From: Lunularia cruciata
Lineage: Eukaryota > Streptophyta > Marchantiopsida > Lunulariales > Lunulariaceae
Assembly: GCA_948567375.1 (NCBI GenBank)
Contig: OX419761.1
Location: forward strand, 53,074,501-53,138,500
Length of the DNA stretch: 64,000 nucleotides
Reading direction: 5' to 3'
Positions 25,101 to 35,989 of the stretch are shown one piece after another. How positions within the stretch are numbered: the first letter of the stretch is position 1; the number at the start of each line of letters is the position of its first letter. The translations under genes were made by a program, and so were the position numbers. The notes under the pieces are model-generated. The model was not told where the DNA came from and ran no database searches. It saw only the letters and a list, made by a program, of their open reading frames with translations.

Positions 25101-25861
25101 CGGCTACTTGCAGCTTGATGATTTGGGCTCTAGAATGAAGGATGTCATCCCGTCGTTAACAGATAAGCAGGTACCCTTCGTCTTTTTACCACTTACACCG
25201 TATCACCGCGTGTCGTAATTCAGCCTCTTGTTCCTGCGGAAATTAACTTGTATTAGTAGTGAGTTGCGCTTGAAGCACCGTTCTTTTTGATCTGTATCTT
25301 AAAACTCCGAGCATGGTATGATTTCTCCTGGTATTAATTTATCTCTTTCATGGATGCCTAGCTCAATAATGTTTCTGCGCTATCTAGTCTGAAACACATG
25401 TTGATTCACTTTATTTTCTGTTGTAGCAAGCTGGCCTGTTTATAATGCTATTTTCCCGATCGATAAAAACGAAGTGATACTAAGCAGAGAACAGGAATGG
25501 GATCTTCTGTAGTATGTCCTAGATCTTACGTGGGTACTGTACCGGATTATTTTAGTGTGTTCTGCAATTCCATTATTCAATATGTCGTATATCTTACTCC
25601 CGGATCTGGCTCGTGGGGTGATCGTTCCTGACACTCTGCACATCTTCTGCTGTACAGGTTGTGAAGCTTTTTGACAAACTTGATTCAAAGAAGGCCGGTA
25701 CTATCAGTAGAGAAGATTTTCTGAGCTTTTTGGAAGCCAACCCAGAATACGTGGCTCTCTTTTTGATATCTAGACCAGATTTGATTACCAACTACAAGAG
25801 GGACGAAAGACTATACATGGGTCTAAATGGGATGAGGAAATCAAATTCTGGTAGATATTGA
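22198..25861 (+). CDS. LPEAT2: LPEAT2-type lysophospholipid acyltransferase with EF-hands
   Basis: Acyl-CoA-dependent re-acylation of lysophosphatidylethanolamine or related lysolipids at endomembranes (family knowledge). Five exons: 22198-22998, 24037-24314, 24672-24789, 25012-25170, 25658-25861. All junctions are GT-AG and the frames join to 519 residues, close to the ~540 of Arabidopsis LPEAT2. A hydrophobic segment spans about 45-77. The acyltransferase blocks are NHVTFVD (His132, Asp137), VISVNR, FPEATTTNG (Glu205) and VQPMVIRYP. C-terminal EF-hand loops: residues 388-399 degenerate (DRQGHGHITFYQ), 425-436 canonical-looking except Asp at position 12 (DGDGDGYLQLDD), 461-472 degenerate (DSKKAGTISRED). 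The join at exons 1/2 reads MEVEYLP, the plant LPEAT2 wording. The ATG at 22198 ends the purine-rich leader. No frameshifts or in-exon stops: an apparently intact single gene. Intron 1 is 1038 bp. Confidence 0.92.
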
Positions 25862-27240
25862 ACTTTGCCTTCGAAGCTTCATGCTTCATGTAAGTAGTGT
25901 GTCTCCCTGCCTACCTGCCTTCGATTCTTCGGAATTGTCAAAATTTTACGTACAAAGGAAAATGAAGTTGGTTGAACAGCACTCTTGTAGCTGTAAATAC
26001 GCAAGCATTCAGCCTGTCTTTGTAATATACACGATATAGAAGTAAAGAGATCTGAGCACGCTGAACAATGGACTCGTTCTTGTGGACTATGAAGCTCACA
26101 CAGTTGTTGCTAGCGCTGGTCTTAGGGATGCATAATGTAGATGACTAACCTTCTTGTTGAGACGGAGGATAATCTTTTTAAGCTTTGAAGAAGGGCATCT
26201 GGTGTTCAAAAGTATCCATTCATGATTCATGTTACAGGCAGGTCAAGAATGAGGACTTCATCCTTCACTGGAACACGATGTGCCACTTACGGAGATGAAA
26301 ATCCTAAGTAGCACTTTGTGTTCCAGAGGAGAATTATATTTGAGGCTTTGAGGAAGGGTATCTTGTGCTCGAAAGTAACCATTCGTGATTCATGTCAGAG
26401 GTAGGTTCAATGTAGAAGATTTACGACTCAGTGAGATTTTCATCGTAATTAGTGGCACATAGTGTTCCAGAGGGATGATTGTTTTCACTGTGATGGTTTG
26501 TCACGTGAACGAAGTCTGCAAGGTTTATCGAATTTTCTGTTCTGGGTTTGCGTGGCAATTTTCGTTCCATTGGCCACGGCGCAGAACAATCTGCTGACTT
26601 TCTGCAATGTGCACTTGTGGATGCAATTCGTGGATTCAAAGAGAATATTGCACGCTCAGGATTTGGAACTTTCGTGCCGAAAAATATACAGTATACTTAT
26701 CACAGCCGTGGGAAAGGTTTTCCTAATGGGTTCTGATTAGTCATGACCTTTCCTGAGCGAGGCAAGATGATTACGAGATTACTGTACATTTCCGCCATGT
26801 ACATGAATAGGTATGTCGTACGGACTTCCAGAAAGTACAACATACTCATTCTATGTACTTCCAATCTATTTCGTGTGAATTCATGTACTTCTCCTGTTTC
26901 TCTACCGACGCGTTGATGATATTCTCCGATTGGCGAAACGTTCTTCACGTCGATGTCACCTGCTGCAACTATACAAAATATTTCCTTCAATGCACTGATG
27001 GAACTCTGGGCATTGGATCATTGTGTGTAGTAGCCTCTCGCTGGGATGTTCTGGTCTTCCGCAAGCGGAGCACAATTGTCTGTTTAAAGAAATTAAAGTG
27101 TATGGAAGATTCTCTTATGCATATTAATATGTACCAATACCTGGTGAAACTATATTTGACCATTTCAGGAGAGAATTGCAAGAGAGTATGCCGTGAAATA
27201 TATATAAATATCCATGAAATATATATAAATATAGTACCCC
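25862..27240 (+). other. 3' flank of LPEAT2 with small unrecognised ORFs
   Basis: The 3' UTR probably ends within about 200 bp (AAT/ATA-rich 26020-26045), but no canonical AATAAA was found. A 26-residue ORF at 26068-26148 starts MDSFLWTMKLTQLLLALVLG and looks like a signal peptide without a mature part. At 26548-26736 an open frame without an ATG start reads SADFLQCALVDAIRGFKENI and ends GKGFPNGF; I do not recognise it. A tandem ATATATATAAATAT phrase is at 27198-27230. None of these is well supported as a gene. Confidence 0.3.
26178..26480 (+). repeat. Two-copy direct repeat of about 165 bp
   Basis: The phrase CTTTGAAGAAGGGCATC...ATTCATGATTCATGT (from 26183) recurs as CTTTGAGGAAGGGTATC...ATTCGTGATTCATGT (from 26346). 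In both units GTTCCAGAGG follows or lies adjacent. The second unit also contains an inverted match, GATTTTCATC...GTGGCA at 26436-26457, to TGCCAC...GATGAAAATC at 26280-26304. Imperfect and non-coding. Confidence 0.5.
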
Positions 27241-27249
27241 AAGGAAGGG

Positions 27250-29080
27250 GGAAAGAGTAGAAAGCACACACCACAAGTGCGAATGGGAAGAAAAAGAGTT
27301 CAAAGAGTGCAATTACCTAGAAAGAGACCCAAAAGAAAGGTCTTAAGCACACCGGGAGGAGAAGTGGGAACAAACCAGCATCAACAAAGCTAAGAAGCGG
27401 GTAGCCACCTCCAGCCTATTGCTAAATTGTGTGATAAAGATACTCTAAAGGTATGTTTTGGTAAGTGGGGAGGGAGGACCCTAGCTCTGATGGGCGTGCC
27501 TACTAAAGCAATTTGGCAATGAAGATCCAAAGCTTGAGCGCGTTGACAGTGATTGATAAGCATCATTGATAGTATGATATGAGCATGGTGGGGGATACAG
27601 CCCATGCGCCTCTCTTTTGCAAAGAACCTCATGCCGCATCCCGAAGGAGACTGTCAAAGTGGTGATGTAAACACCCAAAAATCTCATTCTCCAAAGGGAC
27701 AAATATATCCATGGAGAGCCTTGGTGCATAAAGATACTCCTTGCCCTTAGAGGCAATGGTCATTGCTGCTCTTGCCTATATCAATGTCTCTGTTCATAGG
27801 GGGTTTGCCACCACCATGTCATGAAAGGTCTCACTACCATATGAGATAATAACAATATCCACCGGATAGGTGGTCTTGGTAGATCCAATCATCTCTCAAT
27901 CTGAACTTGGGTCCATGTAGCTCGTAAGATCTGAGTCACGGTGTCACATACTATATCATGGACCTTGGTGTGCTCTCCAACTACTGCACATCATAAAAAG
28001 TGTATGCCTTGAGCATCACATTGGGAATCACATGCACATTGATATGGAAGCTCTATGAGAGATGGACGTGGGAGACCCAACCTCAATTGTAGTGCTGTGG
28101 TAAACTCATCAAAAGTAAATTGAAAATTCTGTATCAATGGAGAAACTTGGAGCCAAGCTCTAAAGCCTTTCTCCTTACAAGAGAAGATCCTAGCTCTATC
28201 AGGTAAATGTGCATCAGTGAAGATGCTGGAGAATGTATGTTTGTATGCATATGCTTACTAAGATCCATCTGAATCTTCCTAGAATCTAGAGATACAAAGT
28301 AAATGAACTCGGGGAGTGATGTGCATGCAAGGCCTAATAGTAAAAAGCAAGCCAACCAAAGATGTGCTTGGAAGGCATAAGTGCATGAATCCACCTTAGT
28401 GATAGATCCTAACAAAAAAGGACGACCCTCATGTAAGAATCTATATGTAAAAAGAGGAACCACTAGAACCCATATTCAGATATAAATGGTTGGTGTTGTG
28501 AACTCCTGCTTGGGAGACCACATCCATCCATGACTATGGGTGAAGCTATCTGATGCCTACACTACTCATATGATGGTTGTGGGAGCTTGCATGACCTTAA
28601 TAAAGTGGAGAAAGTATGGCGGATGGTATTGTCAAATATACACAAATGCAACAATCGTGCCTCAGTAGGCATGAAAGTCCATGCTAAATGTGAAACCTTT
28701 GGTAGGTAACACCTGTAAGAATAAAATAGACTACCTGGGTATTCCACTACTAGAGACGAGGTGAGCATTGACGGTTGCCTGTACTAATGTGTCCAAGATG
28801 AATGAACTACAAAAGTCCTCCTATCCCAAAGGAGAACCCAAACGTCTCAAACCACCTATAGAGAACTAGAATCTTAATAGTAAATCAAAGGCAGTGAGGA
28901 TTGTGCATGTGCTCCAAGCCTTGCAGTTACGAGTTTGGACCTGTAAACCCAAAGTCTCTAAAGTGCACATGAAAGCATACACCGCTCTAACTACCTCCTC
29001 CAATGAGCCCACAATATAATTGTCATATGAGAAGGATATGAAATGACAAGAAAGAAAAATTGCTATCACCTGTCATAAAG
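27250..29080 (-). mobile_element. Degenerate reverse-transcriptase retroelement, antisense
   Basis: Read on the minus strand, the right end has a reverse-transcriptase catalytic remnant, FSYDNYIVGSLEEVVRA (about 28960-29035), where a YxDD box appears to have lost a codon and one Asp. ETLGLQVQTRNCKAW follows. About 28565-28740 reads RCYLPKVSHLAWTFMPTEA and TFSTLLRSCKLPQPSYE. About 27600-27720 reads PLENEIFGCLHHHFDSLLRDA before a stop. The order suits a retroelement family related to the 19.2-19.6 kb fragment. It has many stops and frameshifts. Class (LINE or other) is not certain; no ends or target duplications were found. Confidence 0.5.
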
Positions 29081-30748
29081 CAGTGTCTACTTTCACGCTT
29101 CCAAGCATGGAGATCAAGTGTTTAAGTGGTTGTGAGAGACGGTATAGTGGGCTGTAGAGAAGACAATATTGTGAATATCTTTCACTTGTTTATGTGCAGA
29201 AGATATGTTCTTATTGAAGAGAGGAGGTCAAGATTTCTCGTCTCCCAGCTGCTCTATCGGTCATGAACCTCATATGTCTGCACGTCATCTCCTTGCTTGA
29301 TTTCGATTGGCAAACGAAGGAGTTAAGCAGGACTTCAATACGAGGTAAAACCATCAGGAGGTAGCGGAGCAACCTTCAACGATATTTCATGCTTCTGTTG
29401 CATAAAACAAGACTCAACCCTGACAACTCCTGCACATCGGATCAAAACTTTCACGGTGCTTGTATGTTCGTGTTGAAGCTTGTAACCGTCGTTGCCAAAA
29501 GCGCACACAAATTATTAGCCCTGTGGGTGGTTTATGTTTGGGGAGAAATTGACAGGGCAGGCCAGACGTACACATTCTAGCCTTTTCTAGTTTCCGCTTT
29601 TGGTTGTCCCCGGGCAACGTTATCGTCAGCAGAGCTGTTTCCGGTAGTGTTAAGATGTACTGAGGCGAAGAGAAAGTCTGTAAGCAATTCTGAAATTGCA
29701 AAATGTCAACCCTAGTCACAGACATGGCATTGCTCACAAAATTAGTGGTCAAACCTAGGAACATATTTTTTGGACATGTACAAGTACACTATCCAAATGT
29801 TTTGCGACCGGCTGATTCAGATGAAACGATGTGCTGGTTGGTACGATTTCAATTGACAGTGCTTCACAATGCACATAACAGTTCGCTCGCCTCGGGGAAA
29901 AACAAGTTCACCACACTTCAAAACACCTTATAACAGAATTATTCGCACTAATCTGTCTGGAGAGGAATGAGGTTGCTGGGATGGACCCCAAAATCCAGAT
30001 AGCGTATTTCACGTTGGTATTCTAAATCCAAAATGAGCACATCAATCTTTTGGAGATACTTTCCTGTACTATTGAAGTGAATGTATACTCCTCATACGGT
30101 CAGCGTTTGTTTTATGGAAGTTCAATCCTTTACCTTTCGCTGGGTCTTTTCCCCAAGGAGGGCAAGTTTATGCGAGAAAGAGAAAAGGTTGTAAGCAAAA
30201 GTACCTTGACCTTGTTCCTCTGAAAATGTTATGGATGTCCAAGTGTCAGCAAAAGGCCAGGCGAACGGCAAAGTGTTCGCCTGGCCTTTTGCCCAGGGAG
30301 GCCAAGTTTGTGCGAGAAAGAGAAAAAGACTAAAGCAGATAAGACATACGACTTTCTTGACCTTGAAGTACGTGTAGGTTATCTCTCTCAGTGAGATATC
30401 GGTAACAATTGATACACAAGACTAATGCAAAGATTCTGTCTGGCAAAGTTCTGTCCAGACGAGGACACCATTTCGGTCGGTTGAGGGGTCTGAGATCTCA
30501 GGCTGTAAACTCCCCTTAGCTAAACAGCGTAAGAGAAGTTGGCGACATCTTGTGACGAAGGGTGTTGCACACTTTGGATACGCTTTGCTACACAAGTTTT
30601 TGCCTGGTTCTCTTCTTCTTCACTCCACGACTCAATGTATAAATCTAGCAACAACGACAGCCTTCCCTTCGTTGGGTTGCAGGTATGTTGGACCTAACTT
30701 TAGCTAATTTACAAAAGAAACCAACCAACACTGGGGATATCTTATGGG
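29081..30748. other. Intergenic region on the 3' side of the RUS6-like gene
   Basis: No gene recognised. It holds only chance ORFs plus the hairpin and direct-repeat cluster at 30120-30330. Composition is more balanced than in the TE-rich flanks. Confidence 0.4.
30120..30330. repeat. Perfect 17-bp hairpin between two direct repeats
   Basis: Arms CAAAAGGCCAGGCGAAC (30250-30266) and GTTCGCCTGGCCTTTTG (30275-30291) are exact reverse complements with an 8-base loop. They are bordered by a direct repeat: CCCCAAGGAGGGCAAGTTTA...GCGAGAAAGAGAAAA at about 30151-30187 and GCCCAGGGAGGCCAAGTTTG...GCGAGAAAGAGAAAA at about 30291-30327. No coding role is seen. Confidence 0.75.
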
Positions 30749-32695
30749 TTATGGGGATTCTATTATTACAGGTGCAGTTGCAGGCACCTTAATTGCAAGT
30801 CGATCCGCATCCCACCCTGAACCTTCAAGCTCGCTTCTAAATGAAGGAAATTGCTGCTCCAGAGCATCTAAGCTTTTTCTCAAGCGAGCAGAGGCATCAC
30901 CGCTGTTACTGGCGGGATCAGGATAATTGGAAAGCAGCCAAGATGCTTGCCATAAACTCCTTAGGATGGACGTACTCGAGGCCCCTTCTTTGATCAAAAC
31001 CCTAGCTTCCTGTCCTACAATGGCCATCACATACTCTTCCTTCGAGTACAATTTCAACAACTCGTCGAAAGAAGAAAACAAGGTTTCAGAAGGAAGGACA
31101 AATAAATCCTTTAAAGAACAACCGATCCAAATCCTTGGAGACATCAACTGCCATGGCATCAGTAGCCTCTCTTTCTGGTTGCATTCTAGACGTCCGGGCA
31201 AAGGACTGCGGCCTTGAAGATGAGCTTTGATCAGTATTGCAGCTCGCTTGTAATTGATGGTGGCCAACTGAACAACTGCAAGCGACTGATGTCTCAGGAA
31301 AAGGTGAAGCGCTCTGAGTGACATCCAGGTAAAGACCAATTTTGGGTATGAAGAGCTCAGTCCAAGTGCAGGCCATGACAAGACTCCCACAGCAATGGCA
31401 AGCCCTAGAAGCTTAGCTGCAACCTCCCATACCTCCTCTTTGGCAGAAATCTCACCCACGTTGTCTTTAATTGCAAAATGGTTCTGAATAACTCTAAAAG
31501 AAGGAGCTTTCAAGCCTTTGGCTACAGCCTTGGTTAAATGACCCAGTGAAGCCAGCAGCAGAAACTGACCAGGGAAAATAGGAGTACAAAGCTCAAATAT
31601 GCTCCCTGCACTGCCAATCAAATCCGCATACATTCTCCACTGCTTAGGATCCTCGTCGAAAATGCTTCCAAACCGCCCTCCCACAATGAATTGCCCCACA
31701 GCCCCTAACCCATCTTTCGTCACCCATTTGATGGTCGCAGTTGCTGCAGCAGCGTATGTACCTGCCCACATCGAAATGACCAAAATGAAGCAAATTCACG
31801 CCAACCTACAACCCTCAGAACCATCCACCCGAAAATAATACATGAATCCGGGAACTATGTAGTACTACACATGATCTAAAACATACTCCATCTACATAAA
31901 GTTCAACTTTTTCCAATTGACTATATTGTTTCTAAACAAATAACCCTACTCCATCTAAAACGTCTGAGGTAGACTGTTCCAATCTCTACTGTGCAGGTGA
32001 AATTCAACTGATGTCAAGTAAAGTCTCAAGATTCTGTCCAGCATAATCCAATTCCTTTAAATTTAGACGAGAGAAACCAAGAGCATATTCGAGATATAGT
32101 TCACATAATACGCACCTCCTCCATCTCCTATCCCGACAGCTTTGAATAGACTAGAAGTCACCAGAGTGCTGCAGATCCACCCGGTTACATTGGTGGGAAA
32201 TTGCCACAGCATGTAGAGTATATAGTCGTCGGAAACAGTGTTCGGGTACCCCGCCGGAAGAATAAAGTCCACGAAAACCTGGCTCGCTCGACTTCTCGCT
32301 CCATCAAGCGCCTTCTCCTCCTCAACTCTCAAAGCTCCAGTTGCTTCTTCTCTCCAATACCTCCGAATTCGCTCCCCGCTAAACCTCTCTTGCACAAAGG
32401 CTGCCCCACCCCCGCCGCTCCTTCTACCTTTCTTCTCCCCGTCCTCCTCCTCCTCCTGCACTGCTACTTCCCCTACCTTTCTCTCATCACTCTTCTCCCG
32501 GACTATCCCAGTGGATACACTCCCCTCGTGCTTCAACCCAGCTCTTCTGGTTACTCCTCCGCTTCTCCCACCAGTGTTTCCGTTCCCTCGATTCCTTCTA
32601 TAAATTGCAAACGATTCAATCCTCGGAAGTGACGATGAGCAAATCCACTTGCAGGAGTGTGACGCGAGGAACTGAACAGACAGCATTCCTTCCAT
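30749..32695 (-). CDS. RUS6: RUS6-like DUF647 (ROOT UV-B SENSITIVE family) protein
   Basis: Plant RUS/DUF647 proteins are linked to plastid function, vitamin B6-related growth and auxin transport; the biochemical activity is not settled. Two exons on the minus strand: 32695-32116 and 31761-30749, joined across a 354 bp GT-AG intron (donor GTGCGT, split Gly codon) to 530 residues. The DUF647 core starts near residue 139 with FVDFILPAGYPNTVSDDY, then YMLWQFPTNVTGWICS, IKWVTKDGLGAVG, GGRFGSIFDEDPKQWRMYAD, SFRVIQNHFAI and AAKEEVWEVAAKLLG. This wording is closest, from memory, to Arabidopsis RUS6 (about 500 residues). The N-terminal ~135 residues are Arg/Gly/Glu-rich and poorly conserved, possibly a targeting region. 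The ATG at 32695 is the first after an in-frame stop at 32768-32770. The frame is intact. Its leader is purine-rich, like that of the LPEAT2 gene. Confidence 0.88.
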
Positions 32696-33130
32696 TATCG
32701 TCTCTCGCTCTTCATCTTTACACAAATTCCCTTCCCTTCCTTTCACTTCACTTCGAGTCACTTTAGTTCAGGTCTATTCCATTTGTTCAGTTTGAATCCA
32801 ATTCACTTCAATGCAATAGACTTCACTGTTTTATTCTTCTCAGAGAAGCTGCGGACTTTAACTCAGTGCAAGCGAGTGGATGAGCAGTGGATTTGAGGCC
32901 ACAAAGTTTCTGCTTCAGAAGTTGAGTGACAAGAGGCTTCAGCTTACGCGCGTTCCCAATTGCGAGCAACCACGATAGCCGGTCACCTTTTCCATCGTGG
33001 CGAGACCCTACTCTAAACACGTGGAAGCATCCTAGCTTCCAGTCCGATCTAAAAGAGGGTTTGCTTACTTTACGCTCTGTCATTTCATATTTGTTATCCA
33101 GTAGTAATTTTTATACATTAAAATAAAATA
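32696..33130 (-). promoter_or_regulatory. Leader and presumed promoter of the RUS6-like gene
   Basis: On the minus strand the first ~60 bp before the ATG are GA-rich (the plus strand shows CTTCCCTTCC and TTTCACTTCACTTC). No clear TATA box was found. Beyond 33105 the DNA turns sharply AT-rich, marking the edge of the gene island. Confidence 0.4.
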
Positions 33131-34741
33131 AACAGATTATAGGTGTCTATCCAGATTATAAGTATTTTTGCATGTCATTATCAAAATATATATCTAAGAT
33201 ATATTTAGATGATTAATTATTTTATTTAAAATATAAATATTTTATAATTAAAAAATTCTAAAATATTTTTTAATATATAATATTTGATCATGCAAATTTC
33301 TCTAAATGCAAAAAAAATACCAAAGCAAGATGCATTTAAGAAGTATAATATATGTAAGTATATTTGACTCCAATAAATACAAAATAAACCCTTTAATAAC
33401 TTTTTGTAGCTCTGCAACATACTAGTGGATTTTATCATACATATATACATAGTTACATAACAAACATCAAGATAACATAATACATTATAGAAGCACAATT
33501 CATATAAAAGTCACATACAAACTCCAAAGATCTACAATAGTTGATCAAAATTCAAATCAAGTCTCAAAGCTAAGCTTTCAATGCTCAATATAACCTACTA
33601 ATAGGCTTTTTATCACATTGACACTCCACATTCACTCTAACTAAGAGAATCCAAGTGGCCCTCATCAGCCTTTGTCCACCATACACATGAGTTCTAAGGC
33701 TCAACATAGAAGAAGTGAGCTCTCTGTAGCTACACTTTGAGATATAATCTCTCTAGAGTGGCCAAGAATCCATCCTTAACGGTGCATTTGATAGTCCATT
33801 TGATGTTGTACATCTAAGCACCTACTAAACATAATGATTTCCAAAATTATCACTCCATTATCCTAGCAAACTAGCTTTGATGTTACAAATATTGGGACAA
33901 TTGTCATGCATATATATATATATTGCTACACAACATACATTGTTATCTATATCATACACTATAAGGGGGTTCAGAAATAGTTATACGAAGTTTCATAATT
34001 TTTCATATAGATAGTTACAAAGCGTTGACTAAATTGGTACGGGGTGTGAACGGGGTAGAAAAGGTCTTGCTATGGAGTTCGGGCCAAGTTCCTTAATATT
34101 AGCACACTCCATATGAGGTGGTTTGTAGAAAATAAGGGATAAGGAATTTTCCGTTATCACTTTGTAGTGCATTGATTAAGTATTAGGGTTAATAAAGTAT
34201 ATCGTTGAGGGTTAATAAAGTATATCATTTAGGGTTATTGTGAAAGTGGCGGCCACCAAAGGGAGCATCCATGATGTTTGAGAACACCCATGGCAATAAA
34301 AACTTGACACATTTATGCACTAGATGACCCGGAACAAGATTTTTGACCATTAAGGAAGATTGGAGGACCATGAGTTGAAAGATTTGAGGGCATGCAAAAG
34401 TTGACAGCGAGAAGAAGATTTGAGATACCCATAGCTAGACTTGGAAGGGGGAGTGAATTTTAACAACAAAAGAAGATTTGAGAGACCCGTAGCCAGAGCT
34501 TGAAGAGAGGGTGAATTGGTTTCAAGTGGGAAGATTTGAGTGCGAGTTTTGGGAAGGTTAGAAGGAGGAGTGCTTTTGTTTGAGGGGTTACTCTCCAAAA
34601 TTCTTGATTTCATTACTAAAAAAGTTTAATATATGATAGTTATCTCTTGGTACAATTATGAAATGTATGCACTTGTTCCTTCTTGAGTGATGAAATGAAA
34701 TTCATGAATTTGTTTTCTTGTTACAAAATGAAAATTATGGG
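33131..34741. other. AT-rich repeat-like DNA, no gene seen
   Basis: Very AT-rich to about 33500. It includes the dispersed repeat at 33540-33860. A short tandem GGGTTAATAAAGTATATC lies near 34185-34230. No coding region or TE domain recognised. Confidence 0.4.
33540..33860. repeat. Dispersed repeat shared with 10620-10960
   Basis: Second copy of the repeat at 10620-10960. Shared phrases are CTAAGAGAATCC, CCTTTGTCCACCATA, AAGGCTCAACAT and GAAGTGAGCTCTCT. Both are non-coding. Confidence 0.55.
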
Positions 34742-35100
34742 ATTTTTTGTTTTCTGTGCGCATAGAATAGAGATGCACCTTTGCCAAAATTTAGGAGGTT
34801 TTTTTTTTGTTCTGTGTGTAGAGAAAAAAAATTGCCCCTTTGCCAAAATTTACAAGGTTGTTTTTTCAGTACGCATAGAATAGAGATGCCTCTTTGCTAA
34901 AATTTACGAGGTTATTCTTTTCTGTGTGCAAAGAATAAAGATGCCCCTTTGCCAAAATGTACAAGGTTGTTTTTATTTTTGAGCGTAGAGAATAAAGGAT
35001 TTTTTTTGTGTGTGCAAAGAATAGAGATGCCCCTTTGCCAAAATTTACGAGGTTGTCTTTTTTTTATGCACACAAAGAAAAGAGATGCAACTTTGCTAGA
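34742..35100 (+). repeat. Minisatellite, about six units of 50-90 bp
   Basis: Each unit contains a T-run, a phrase like TGTGCxxAGAATAGAGATGC, then CCTTTGCCAAAATTTAC, then GAGGTT or AAGGTTG. Units start near 34742, 34801, 34861, 34918, 34970 and 35058 and vary in T-run length. The array lies directly left of the solo LTR at 35140. Confidence 0.75.
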
Positions 35101-35139
35101 TAAGGAGTTATAGGTGGTGAATAAAAATCCAGAACCAAG

Positions 35140-35879
35140 TGTAATACTCCGAGGACAAGAGAAGAGAGAAAACACAGATTGCACACTCAAACAATCGATG
35201 CCCCAAGTGAGCAACTTCTCTTTATTATATAAACAAAGAGGATCTCCTCCAAGGAAGCTCCACCATAGGATTAGGGACACAGATAGGTGACATGTCAGCA
35301 AGCTCCACCCTTGGATTACTTACTTGGATGGGTGACATGTCTGGTCTAGGTCCTATCTGGTTGGTCAAACAAGCTTTGATTGGAGGGAATCTTTTAGGGA
35401 ATCTTCCTGTAGGAATCTTAGAATCACGTGAGTAAGGTACCGTTGGAAAGCTCTCGACGAGACAAAGCAGGGGGAGGGAAGGCCAGCCTTACCTCTATTA
35501 GGGGGGGGGGATCTGCACATTTTTGAGGCCTAATTCATCCGTTTAGGCCTCCGAAATTGCCTTCAAAGATTTCAGGCATATTTCGGTTCCAACTCTATTA
35601 GTAGAAGTCCCCTTTTGGTGATACCTCTTTCTGATCTGTTTAGTCCATCATGTGTAACATCTTTCCAAATGTTACCAAACCAATTCTCACCTTTAAATCA
35701 TATGTCTAGCTATTGGTTCTAAGGTTCTCAAGTCTATTTCGGTTTCTGCCCTATTAGTAGAAGTACTCTTTTGGTGATACTTCTATCTTATCTATTTTGA
35801 CCATCATGTATAACATTCTTCTAGATATTACCAAACCTAATTTCACATCTAGATCATATGGCTAGCTCTTGGTATTACA
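35140..35879 (-). mobile_element. Solo LTR of the chromovirus family, inverted
   Basis: On the plus strand it runs from TGTAATACTCCGAGG to GAGCTA-type wording ending GGTATTACA; the 8-bp ends TGTAATAC and GTATTACA are perfect inverses. Flanking 5-bp duplications CCAAG at 35135-35139 and 35880-35884 are exact. Its reverse complement matches the LTR at 58320-59051 throughout, including the TATA region (TTTATTATATAAA on this strand). No internal retroelement sequence is attached. The phrase GGTGAATAAAAATCC occurs just outside both flanks, so the target was itself duplicated. Confidence 0.9.
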
Positions 35880-35989
35880 CCAAGTCATGCCCAGAAGAAG
35901 GTGAATAAAAATCCAAAGTAAAGCCATGCCGAGAGGGAGCACTCATGTAGAACTAACTAGAAATATTTGAAAATGTATTCAGTGGATGA

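Noticed and set aside
30250-30291. Reading the hairpin as a bacterial-type terminator
   Set aside because: It has a short T-run but lies in plant nuclear DNA, where that signal has no such role.
30250-30291. MicroRNA precursor
   Set aside because: Arms of 17 bp are too short for a plant miRNA duplex, and the loop is only 8 bases.
31721-31783. An upstream start for the second RUS6 exon
   Set aside because: The frame before 31761 is intron, and the apparent start is TTG. The splice to exon 1 restores the conserved DUF647 wording.
32201-32632. Long plus-strand frame opposite RUS6 exon 1
   Set aside because: Low-complexity Ser/Pro/Leu wording caused by the purine bias of the real gene on the other strand.
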